Source of the DNA: Sarcomyxa edulis
Lineage: Eukaryota; Basidiomycota; Agaricomycetes; Agaricales; Mycenaceae
Reading direction: 5' to 3'
Length of the DNA stretch: 64,000 nucleotides
Assembly: GCA_009761415.1 (NCBI GenBank)
Contig: QUOL01000004.1
Coordinates: 124,001 to 188,000 of the forward strand
The position numbers were made by a program, and so were the translations under genes. Every line of letters begins with the position of its first letter. Positions within the stretch are counted from its first letter, which is position 1. This document shows positions 20,872 through 31,874 of the stretch, piece by piece. The notes beneath the pieces are model-generated. The model ran no database searches, was not told the origin of the DNA, and worked only from the letters and a program-made list of their open reading frames with translations.

Positions 20872-22475
20872 ATGTCCCACCATAACAGGACCCAGTCGTT
20901 CCCGATTCATCTGAACTTGAACACGACTGCCAACGACAGTGACCGCGAGGAGAAAGACCTTCCACTAGGCTTGGGGAACGATGCCAACAGTTTGCAAACT
21001 ATACCATCTTTGTGCGGAATACCTCTGAAATATATTTCGTGAGTCGCTCATTCTATCCAAGTCGCCGAGGTTACAACCTCGTTTTCGTCCGAACACGACT
21101 TGACTATCTTTATCTAGTCTCTTCACGCTGGCCGTGCAAAACTCTCTTTTGACACTCATTATGCACTATTCTCGAGTGTCCACACCCCCATCGCGTGCAT
21201 ACTCTGCCGGCACGGCGGTACTCATGAACGAACTACTCAAGGGCTCCGTTTCCCTCGTCATCGCATTCATGCGTATCGATCACCACGGGAGTTCCACCAC
21301 ATCACTACCGATAATCGATATACCCCCGACACCATACCATGCTATGCCTACGACTAGCTCGGCGTGGAGCCTAAAAGGGATTCGTTCCAGACTCGCAAGG
21401 TTGGGCAAAGAAGTGTTCAGTCCGGATTGCTGGAAGCTATCTATTCCTGCTATCTTATACGGTAAGCAGCAAGATCCACAACTCGTTGGAAAACATCTGA
21501 CTAGTTGATATAGTCATACAAAATAATCTCCAATATGTTGCCGCGTCCAATCTCGAAGCAGCAACATTTCAAGTCACTTATCAGATGAAGATCCTCACAA
21601 CCGCTGCCTTTTCCGTTCTACTTCTGCGGAAGAAACTGACGTCCCTTCAATGGATTTCGCTTCTTTTTCTCGCTCTGGGTGTAGGGGTAGTCCAAATTCA
21701 GGTGGGAGCAGCGAAAGTTCTCCCAAACTCACCTGTCACGGTAGACGTACACACCATGGACGCAGCCAAAGGATTCTTGGCCGTCACCGCTGCATGCTTC
21801 ACATCGGGCCTAGCAGGCGTCTATTTCGAGATGGTTCTCAAGAACTCACAAGCGAGTTTATGGGTCCGCAACGTTCAATTATCTTTATTCTCACTGCTCC
21901 CTGCCCTGGTCCCCATCTTGTTCTCGGCATCTACACGCGAAGTGGGATGGTTTTCGTCGTTGTTCCACCACTTCGGTGCATGGGCATGGGCTACGGTTCT
22001 GATTCAAGTCTTTGGTGGACTGGTCACGGCCATGGTCATCAAATATTCGGACAATATCCTCAAAGGCTTCGCAACCTCCCTCAGCATCGTTATCTCATTC
22101 CTCGCCTCTGTCGCCCTCTTCGACTTCCACATGACGTTTACCTTCGTTCTTGGCTCCCTCATCGTGCTCGTCGCCACATGGCTATACAATCAACAACCCA
22201 AGCGTGCTAGTATTGCGATCGCCAAGGATACCATTGGTTGGTGGAGTACGGGTCATCCTGAAAAGTGGCGGGGACCAGGCGGTTATCCGACGCGTTCCCC
22301 TAGCGCCGAACCTATATACAAGGGGTTATCGGTGTTGTCTTCAACGACCTCCCTACCGTCTTCCTTGACATCCTCCGCCATATCCCTTTCGTCGATTCCG
22401 TTAACCACTGTCGACAGCTCACCCAATCTGTTCGACTCGGACCTAGAACAGAGACCATTTACCTTCATACGGTAG
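20872..22475 (+). CDS. UDP-galactose / nucleotide-sugar transporter (SLC35A type)
   Basis: Three exons joined in consistent phase: LCGIPLKYIS to LFTLAVQNSLLTLIMHYSR, then FSPDCWKLSIPAILY to VIQNNLQYVAASNLEAATFQ. The family signature is clear: NLQYVAASNLEAATFQVTYQ, KILTTAAFSVLLLRKKL, QWISLLFLALGVGVVQIQ, and a later GGLVTAMVIKYSDNILKGFA. About ten membrane helices are expected. These Golgi antiporters exchange UDP-galactose or UDP-GlcNAc for UMP to feed glycosylation. The sugar cannot be decided from sequence alone. A soluble stretch of about 60 residues follows the second helix (SSTTSLPIIDIPPTPYHA), and the C-terminal tail after helix ten is Ser-rich and long for the family. Confidence 0.88.
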
Positions 22476-22858
22476 CTGCTCGTAATTTTCTTTCCTTAAT
22501 ACTTCATAGAAACGTGTCATTTTCCTTGGGCTACATACTTATCTATCTTTCATGTCTTCATAGCTTATTTGCCATTTGTATTTTTTCCACGTCGTATCTG
22601 TTAGAATAATCTGTAGAAGCAATATTTGCACTGTAAAACAAAACATACAAGCGTTAGATCCTGTAATTCCTCTGTGTACGTGGTTTCCGGATAATGAATC
22701 CAGGGCATAATGAAACCCAGAAGATCATCGTCAAACTGTGGACTGGGATTTACATTTACAGGTAAATCAGGTATATACAGAAAAATCATATCCTTTACAT
22801 TACATCGAATAATTCCGCAATTTTTGTCCGTTTAGATGGTCTTCAGCGTCTACAGTGA
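22476..22858. other. Convergent 3' intergenic region
   Basis: Lies between the stop codons of the sugar transporter (plus) and the transhydrogenase (minus). Only short AT-rich sequence; no supportable gene. Confidence 0.6.
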
Positions 22859-25800
22859 CTAATTTCGCACTTCGAGGCCACGTTTGATCGCTGAAATTCA
22901 GAGGTGAGGTTGTATAATGAGGCACGGATAGAACGTTGCACGACTCACCATCACAGGTATCTTTGGCATCACCGAAGAGCATTCTTGTCCCTGGCATATA
23001 GAACATCGGGTTCGGGACGTCCGCTACAACAGATAGATACCATTAAAGATAGCATGCAACGAAGGGCATCGAGGTAATTACCGTAACCACTAGACATTCC
23101 ACGCTTCATGACAATGACCTGTTTACTCTTCCACGCGTGCAAGACTGGCATACCCGCGATAGCAGAACCAGGTTCGAGACTTATCGGGTTCACAGTGTCG
23201 TTCGCGCCGATGACTAGTGTTACATCCGTGTCTTTGAAGTCGTCGTTGATCTCGTCCATCTCGAGAACGACTACCAGAAGATATGTCAGGCACGATTCAC
23301 GGTACGATGCATGGGCTTGCTCACTGTCGTATGGAACAGATGCCTCTGCTAGGAGGACATTACACTGCCCAGGCATCCGACCGGCCACAGGATGGATTGC
23401 AAACTAGAGAACAACAATGAGCCCAGAGTGATTGTGTGAGACTCGAATGATCTAGATACGTACCCGAACTTTGACACCTTTAGCTCTGAGAATTGAGCAA
23501 ATCTCAGATATCGCGAACTTTGGAAGAGTGTGTGAGATGTGAATATTTGAGATACAGCTATCACACATACCTGTGCTTTCGCGACTGCCATCCCATAGCC
23601 CACGACCTATGCATTATCCATCAGAGGCGCGTAGAAAGAGAGTGGCATTCAAGATTCACCAATATCACGCTGTCGGCGTTCACAAGAGCTTCAACAGTAT
23701 CCTCAACCGTTGTTTTTGTTATTGATCCTTCGATTTTATGTGTCTCCTGAGACACTGGGGTAGATATTCCACCAAATAGGACATTGGTTAATGACCGATT
23801 CATAGCCACACACTAGTAGAGGAACGAGAATGAGCTTTGGAATTGTGGATGACGCGTAGTCGAGCTTACCATGATATATGACAATATCGACCCGCTGACT
23901 CCAATCAGCGATCCAACCGTAGTCAGTAATGGGTTGTCAAGCATGAATCCTAGCATAGAGCGTGTCATTTGCACGGTGATACATTATGATCTCATCTCGA
24001 AAGCACACACCTTCCGCAACTAGGGCAAACCCTGAATACGCATTCAATACAGTAATGACCACAGCTAGACGCGACACATTTGATTCAATAAAGCATTCAC
24101 TTGCGATTGCGAAAGGCTGTCACTCACGCATATCAGCTCCACCGATAGCCGCAGTGGTGGTAAATCCCTTCAGGAAACTCAGGATGGTGCTCGCCCCCAA
24201 GAAACTTGCAGCAACTATAGGTGCTGATGGAGCCATCGCGATGAAGCCCGCCATAGTCAGAGCATTAGCTCCGAGTAGGGATCCATTGACTAGATGTTTC
24301 CCAGGGAGAACGAAAGGTTTTGAAGACATGCGTCCAGCCAATTTGAGGAAAGCCACGATCGATCCGGTGAATGTGATACCGCCTAATAGTAATGAGCTGA
24401 GTGACTATATACACTCAGACATGAGGTCGTTATACACATACCAATGACAACTCCCAAATAAGCCGTGACGAGATGTAATGTAGAGATATGAGATGGGTCA
24501 GAAAGCACGCTTGCAATGCTCGTGAATACCGCTGCAAGACCGACAACGGAATGCAGAGCGGCCACCTTGGCTCGAGTCAGCCAACGTTATACAACACAAC
24601 AGCCGAGGCAACGGTCGACATACCATCTGCGGCAACTCTGTGGCCGTTATACGTCTTCCAATGATAGTACCAAACGTCCCTCCCATCGCTGCAACAGCTG
24701 CGAACTGAACCAGAACCGCTGGGGGAAATCCGACAGCGGCCAATGATGCAAGAATACCCGATCCAACACCTAATATTCCAAGGACGTTGCCTTGCCGAGC
24801 AGTTGCTTGCGACGCAAGACCAGAAAGAGATCCTACGATGATTCCAACTCAACTTCGTCTGACCAAACGAAAAATCACAAAAGGTATACCTATACAAAGC
24901 ATACTGCTCGTCAAATACCCAGCTTGCACAAGGCCCGCCATGCCGGTACTTGCCGCAGCCAGGAATCCTCCAGTGAATACTACGGCCGGGACGGCATAGA
25001 GCCAGGAGTACTCTGGAGGATCTGTGGGACGTTTGAACATATCCAGCATTCGCTTCGTGATCACAAATCCGCCAGCAACGTTGACGCTAGCTAGTAATAC
25101 CGATAGAGCTCCCAGGAGTTCCGGGATCGTCGTCGGGGTGTAACCGCCGCCCATAACGAAAAGTCCTCCGACACCGACCATTCCTACAACACAAAAAAGA
25201 GGCATCAGCCCGAGAACTGCGAAAATAAAACCAACTTTTTCTACACACCCGATATAGCGTTCGTGACGCTCATCAAAGGCGAATGCAGCGCCGGTGCCAC
25301 TCCCCAAACGACTCTGTACCCAACAAGACCAGCGAGCCCAAACGTGAAGAAATTAGACATGAAGATCGGTCCCGTTATCTTCCCCAACGCAACGATCCCA
25401 CCCATTCCAGCCGTCACCGTCGCCACCTCTCTCGACACCTTCTGCCACGGTGTGATAGCGAGGCTCTGAGGCTTTTCGTCGCCTTTGGCGGGTGTCGGAG
25501 GAGGTACTACGGGAGCTGGCATCACGCGCGGTACGGGCTGTAAGGGTGTACCCTGATGAACGACGATAGATCCGCGTATCACTTCGTCGTTCAGGTCGAT
25601 GTTGAATTTGCCATCACCGCCCATGGAGAGAAGGAATTTAGTGATGTTGTTTGAGTATAGTGTGGATGACTGGGTGGGTAATCTGGAAGGTAGGTCGGTG
25701 TATCCTGTGATAAAATTATGAATAATGAGGGGTTGGTTCGGGAAACGCGTGCTAAGACTTTCTTGCCTATGATGGTCACTCCTCTGTGAACATGGAGTTC

Positions 25801-27450
25801 TCCAGGACGAGTGGCTTCGCAATTACCGCCTGTTTCAGCAGCCATATCGACAATAACGCTTCCTTGTTTCATAGCGGCCACCATCTCATTAGTGATAAGT
25901 TTCGGCGCAGGTTTTCCGGGGATCAGAGCCTGGCGTAGATGGATGTAGAAAGGGATGATTAAGCAAACATATCAATGGGAGATACGAAGACACACACCGT
26001 AGTGATAACAATATCAACATCCTTACACTGCTCCATAAAAAGAGCCATCTCCGCATCGATAAATTCCTTAGACATGACCTTTGCGTAACCCCCAGCAGCA
26101 CCGCCTTCTTCTTGGATAGACACTTCTAGGAATTCAGCACCGAGAGATTGGACTTGTTCGCGAGCCGCGGAGCGTGTGTCGAATCCTCGAACGATGGCTC
26201 CGAGTCTTCTTGCCTGGGAAATGAGAGGCAATCAGGAACGTCAGATGCGATGAGGAGACTTCTTTGGGATACTTACTGTGGCGATAGCGCTTAATCCTGC
26301 GACTCCAGCGCCTATGACCAGAACCTTTCCTGGAGGGATCTGTAAAGCATTCGGTAGTTAGTATTTCAAGTAGGGAGAAACGATGAAATCGAGAGCGAGA
26401 GTAAAGTCACCTTCCTGAACACCCATACCAATACCAATGATAAGTTGAGCGCGAGCGATAGAACAAAAACACGCATACTCACCCAGCTGCAGTAACCTGT
26501 CCAGTCAAGAACCTCCCAAAATGATTAGACGCCTCTAACACGGCTTTGTATCCTGCGATATTGGCCATGGAGCTGGTTGGTAGTCACATCAGTATAACGA
26601 TTCAAATGAATAGTGAGAGCAGATCATTCACCTCAACGCGTCAAAAACCTGCGCTCGAGATATCCGCGGAATCATATCCATCTGCCCCAATCAAATCAAT
26701 AGTGTGCATGTCAGAACGTCTTCCTCCACGAAGGTGAACCTCATCAACGCAAACGTACCGCAAAAACACTAGCCCCCCTCCCCGCCAACACATCCACAAC
26801 CATCTTATTCTGCGCAGGGTACAAAAACGAAATAACCGTACTCCCCTCCTTAACATGCCCCGCTTCCTCTCCATACACCGGCGGCCTCACCTTCAACAAA
26901 ATATCCGCCTCCCTAAAAAGCTCTTCCCGTCCGACGAGCGTCGCACCCGCAGCGACGTACTGCTCGTCCGGGAATTGCGAGTGCGCGCCTGCGGCGTGTT
27001 CGATGAGGATTTTGGAGAATCCTTTTTTGTAGAGGGTGGCTGCGTTTTGGGGGGTTAGGGATACTCGCCGTTCGTTTGGGTAGATTTCGCGGGGGACTCC
27101 GATGATGAGGGATGAGTAGGGGATGCCTGGAGTAGAGCAGCGCAGGGAGGTCAGAGTCAGATACTTGGACGAAGACACGCAAACGCACCGGGGGGCTCTG
27201 GAGGGTCAGGAGGGAGAGACGATGGGCCCGGGGAGGCATTGCGTACACGCGACGAGGGATGATACTCTCGAACACCAAAACCTGAGAGAAAAACGAACCG
27301 TGAGTTGTGAGAATAATTTCGGAGATGAGCCAACCGACCAAGTTTCCTCGGACTCAGAGTGAGTCTTGCACAGCGCAAGGAGCCCAGCCTTGCTGCCAGA
27401 GTGTATACGTATGGCGTTGGACCACAAGCCATACCCATACCCATACCCAT
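22859..27450 (-). CDS. NNT: Mitochondrial NAD(P) transhydrogenase, fused alpha-beta
   Basis: Multi-exon gene encoding the single-chain proton-translocating transhydrogenase in the order dI-dII-dIII. The start (27450, or 27432 after a GGTATG run) opens an Arg/Ser-rich presequence suited to mitochondrial import. Domain I begins [21 protein letters not shown] and contains the NAD-binding [11 protein letters not shown] and [13 protein letters not shown]. The membrane domain includes [18 protein letters not shown] and [20 protein letters not shown]. Domain III ends with [18 protein letters not shown], then [14 protein letters not shown] and [20 protein letters not shown]. The last exon gives [10 protein letters not shown] and a stop at 22859. 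The enzyme uses the proton gradient to make NADPH from NADH. Most introns were recognised from frame changes only. Confidence 0.92.
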
Positions 27451-27659
27451 ACTAGCAGACTACGGTTGATGATGATGGTCCTAAGGAAGGCTCGTGGCTC
27501 GTGGGTATAACGTTGAGCATCTGGATTCTGGAGTCTCGATGTGCTGCTACGCGACGTACGTTCGGCCGCACCTTCCGTGACTCAATTACCCCGGATTTTC
27601 CCCACAGATTGTCCATGTGCTGTGATCTGTTAGTGTGATCTATGATCTATCGATAATCG

Positions 27660-27990
27660 CATCTCCTAAACTAGGTTGTGGCTCTTGGAGCAACTTGAAC
27701 GCGGTATGTAGCATGAAAGGACTCGGAGCAAGGGCAGAATTCGAACGGGCGTTAATAAATGTACAAACACGATGGACAGGCTGCAGGGGAATATATGTTG
27801 TATCTTAATCTTCTCCTCCTCTGTACTTCGTCCCACCGCTCCAAACTCACCACATCCTGCGTACCACAGAGCCCTCGCAGCGGCAGCTTCAATAGGAAGC
27901 AAAGGTTTCTGAGAAACCCCCTCGTATATCTATACAATTCTTGGTGCCGGCAATAGTGTAATCGATAGATCCGTCAGAGACAGAGAGGCG
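27660..27990 (-). pseudogene. Decayed duplicate of the 3' end of the DapA-family aldolase gene
   Basis: The region mirrors 28095-28450. Shared non-coding 3' sequence includes GAACGGGCGTTAATAAATGT and CTTGAACGCGGTA. The minus strand retains scraps of the aldolase C-terminus in different frames: SIDYTIAGTKNC, GGFSETFASY, and LLPIEAAAARALWYAG, against DYTIAKTSIAGTK, GGVPRRP and LLPIDVEGGAGEALWE in the intact gene. Frameshifts separate these pieces and no start or catalytic part is present, so it cannot encode an enzyme. Between it and the intact gene (27990-28234) there is only flank sequence. Confidence 0.7.
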
Positions 27991-28234
27991 ATAGATAACC
28001 AAATTGAACTCGTAGACTCTGTGTTCGTTGAACGTTGATGTGCTGCCAGTGTGACCTGCTATGTAGTATGATCTATCGATATCTCTTAACACCTACTAAG
28101 TGGAGCTTGAACGCGGTACGCAGCATGAAAGACTCGCGCTCGGAGCACTTGAGGGCAGAACAGAACGGGCGTTAATAAATGTACAAACAAGACAAGGGGA
28201 TATATGTTAACTGGCTCTCCTCCCCCTCCTCTAT

Positions 28235-29575
28235 TCACTTCCCCCCACCCGCACCCGCACCTCCCACCTCCCTCTCCAACGCCACCAACTCCCTCGTATG
28301 CGGATGCTCCCAAAGCGCCTCCCCCGCCCCGCCCTCAACATCAATAGGCAACAACGGCCTCCTCGGAACGCCCCCATACCCATACAACCTCTCCAGCAGG
28401 TACTTCGTACCGGCAATGGAAGTCTTGGCGATGGTGTAGTCTGCACGGGCGATGATGCCTTGGAGGCGTTGGGCTTCGGGGAGCGTGGAGGGGTGCGTTA
28501 GGGAGGTTTGGGAGAGGGTGTAGAGTTTTTGGATTGCGTGCTGGGGAGGGTGGAAGGGGAGGTGGGGGGTGAGGTGAGGTTAGGTTTATGATGGTGAATG
28601 GGAATGGGAATTGGAATGGGATTGCCCGAAGATGAAGCGAGTGAGTGCTTACCGGAGCGACATTCCCGAGCCCTGTGATAGCACCATGACCATTCGCGAA
28701 CGTCGAAGGAGTGAGGAAGTCGATAAAGCCTCCCAACACTAAGAACGGAGCTGCTGGGTTCTTGCGTGGGTAGAGTGTGTTGAATGAAGGGTCGGCGATG
28801 GCGTTGGCGATTCGAGTGAGTTTCCCGACGTTGCCGCATCTGGTTTCGGGGTTGGTTCAGTTGATTTGCGATGCGATGAAAAGGTTAGGGTATGAACACG
28901 TACGTGAGTTTTACGCCACAGATGTTAGGGCACTCTTGTGCGAGCTCCGTGATTAGATCCGAGTCCATGTCGATACCACCAGCAGCTCCAGGGTCTTTGA
29001 GTGTCGATGGTAAGTAGCCGTGCCAGACGACATTCGACGCGGCACTCACAGTTGTAGATGATCACCGGAATAGGGCTCTTCTGCGACACCTCAGTGAAGA
29101 AAGCCTTGAGCGCCTTGGGGGACATAGCACCAGCAAAATACCCGCTCGCGATGACGATGGCATAATCAGCGCCAGCCTGTGCAGCATCTACAGAAAGCTC
29201 TATAGTCTCGCGTGTACTCCCCGCACCAGTCCCAACGATAGTGGGCACATGAGTGAGACCAGCATCATCCAGTGCCTTTCTAGCGGCGTGTATCAAGGTG
29301 ATGCGTTCGGCGTGTGATAGATGGATGGCTTCTCCCATGGAGCCGGAGACGAGGGGGGATACGCCTGCCTTTGCGACTCTTACGATGTGAGCCTGGAATG
29401 AGGGGATATCTAGATGGATGTGAGATTGATTTCGATAAGGATGGCTATAGGGAGTGTGGGGGGACATGCCTAAGTCTTGTGTTTCTGGTAGGAAGAATGC
29501 AGGGATGGGAGCGTAGATGCCTGGTTTGAGTGGACGGACGAATGCACCGTTGGATCCATTGGCTTCGGGTGACAT
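28235..29575 (-). CDS. DapA-family aldolase (4-hydroxy-2-oxoglutarate aldolase-like)
   Basis: Multi-exon gene of about 340 residues, starting MSPEANGSNGAF. Class I aldolase features of the dihydrodipicolinate synthase/N-acetylneuraminate lyase family are visible: LVSGSMGEAIHLSHAER (the GSxGE phosphate/pyruvate site), VGTGAGSTRETIEL, VIIYN then YPGAAGGIDMDSDLI (Tyr proton relay), and ICGVKLTCGN with the Schiff-base lysine. It ends in a glycine-rich tail GGAGAGGGK. Fungi make lysine through alpha-aminoadipate, so a true DapA role is unlikely. 4-hydroxy-2-oxoglutarate or a related 2-keto acid is a better guess. A broken duplicate of its 3' end lies just downstream. Confidence 0.82.
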
Positions 29576-31874
29576 CGCAGGCAGCTAGTACTACTAGGAT
29601 TGGTAGGGGGAGATAGTCGAAGCATGAAATCGACTTTCTTTTATAACAAAACATCCAAGGGCTAGGTTCGGCCCGCTTATCTCCGGCCCGATACAACACG
29701 GCATCACCGGTCCGCCCCACCGATACTACCAGCCGCCTGCTAGATCCATGGAGACAAGGAGTATGATGGTGCATGATGGTGAACGTTAGAAGCCGCAAAA
29801 CAACACTCCGGGCACATATCACTGCAGATAGTATACCCATGACCACATGCACGGCCTGCTCTTCCAGGTGATACATAGTTGCGCTTGGGCCCCTCTATTG
29901 CCAGCTTGTACACCACCGCATATCAGACTGTGGCGCACATACAGTCTCAGTCATCCATCACACTCGCTACAGAACGCAAACGTCTGAATGGTAGATAACA
30001 TCCGAGCACTCACCGGCGTGTGTGAATCGACCCGTTGACCGAGGATACTCCTGCAACAAAACACCCACCACAACCAGAGCGCGTCCTAAACCAATCAGCC
30101 ATATATATTAAAATCATGCCCAGTGCTTCGGAACGTGTCCATTTCATGACGTGGTCGTCTCACCGTTCAGCGAGGAATCCTATATTCAGCAGTACGATGG
30201 GTGCACATCGAGCATGGGAGTGAGTGCGCAGGTAGTAGGGTCAAGTGTGTCCTCGCGTCGGCCAGTACTAATCAATATATTCTTCATCCTCCCATTCCGC
30301 CCATTCAATAAAACGAACAAACGGACGTCCACCCATCGGTCCGTTTTACACGGAATAGGCGCCATCCCGAGTATACGTAGGGTTCGAATTCGTCGTGACA
30401 TGGACAGCTGAGACGTGTTCCGTTGCAAGCCAGGTCACCGGACATGAGTTGAAAAGCGAACGACAGTGAGGGAAGGGAAGATCCCGCGACGGGACTTGTC
30501 TGGCTGGTATGGCCGGTAAGGAAGTTGGAAGGATCTGGTAAGGAAGTTGGAAGAATAGTAATGGGGTCTATTGATACACAGTTCCACTTTGAGGCCCTCG
30601 GTAGGTACGACTCGGATGTCCAGGTACGCCTGTTTAGGTTTAGATTCTGATAGAGTTGGAATTAGATTTACATATGTGTATGTGCCACTTGCCTGCCTCC
30701 GAGCTTCTTGGACGAACGCCAAGTATGTAAGAAGCGAGGGTAGAGATGAAGTGGCACGCGGATGGGAGTGAAAACCCGAAATTATGTCTGTCTGGAATTC
30801 AGAGTCAGAGGTTCATCGATCATATTCCAAAGAAAAAGAATCCGAGGGACTGGACTTGCCTATTGATTGTATTCACAGAGATGACGGTATCGGCATGGTG
30901 GCCACTGGCTAGCATGTGTCTCGATACGACGACGAGACTAGCATCATGATAATCCAAGCATCTTGCATCTTGCAAAAGTAGAACTTGTCGTGAGCAGGGC
31001 AAGGGCTAGGGCAAGGGAGTGGTTTCGTGGTTTCGTGCCTTCGTAAATATGTCCGAGTCGGCGATGGTCTCTGTCCTCTCCGGTCACGGTGGGGATGATC
31101 ATGTGAATGACCTCCGAGTCTATGTCTCCCTCCCTCACTCTCCCGCGTCAATTCGTTCGCGAATATAATGTTAACGTTCTCGGAGTCGCGCGAAAGGAGG
31201 AAGGAGGGGAGGGTGCGACCAAAAGGAGGTTCAAGCTGTTGTAGGTCATCGATCACTGGCAAGACACTATACAAGTGACAAGTCTTCGAGCTTCGAGGAC
31301 CTCTGATCAAGCTTCAAGTCCGTAGTTCAGGTTTTTCGTCATGGAATAATGATATTGTTGTCAACATGATCAAAACGGCTCAGAGTACTCCAGTCAGAGG
31401 GTCGCTCGTAGTCGTAAATCCTCTAGAACATCATATTTGTTCTACTTCGCAGCCATACCTGCGAATAAAAATATTCGATGACATGATGTACTTGTGCAAG
31501 AGATCTAAATACGCACCAGGTAATGCTTTCTCTGGTAAGTACTAGCACTAAGTAGACCCTCCAGGATCTCTGGTTCCAAGTTCGTGTGGCGTAGTACTGT
31601 CATACTAGTATTGTAGTCGGTGTTGTCGTCGGTGTACCGTGTCCGAGTCGTCGAGGAGGCTCGAGGAGGAAGCTTACTAGTAGATCGACGCCGATAAATC
31701 CGAACGTCCGAAAACAGATGTGCAATTCTCTTCTGGATAAAAATAAACCCATTCTCCTCCGAGTCCGCGTTCTGCTTGGACATTGGCCATGGGCCTATAG
31801 CTAGCAAGTGACTCAGACTCATCGAATTTTCAAAATGAAACAAATTGGACCATCTCTCTTTCCTTCTTGCCACA
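29576..31874. other. Long intergenic region with CCGAGTC motif cluster
   Basis: 2.3 kb without a gene I can support; the frames present show no conserved sequence and no coherent splicing. Two items stand out. A 22-bp direct duplication (GGTAAGGAAGTTGGAA plus GGATCT or GAATAG) sits at 30515-30557. CCGAGTC occurs at 31053, 31114, 31643 and 31759, with an inverted CTCGGAGTC at 31179, all upstream of the permease gene. Confidence 0.5.
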
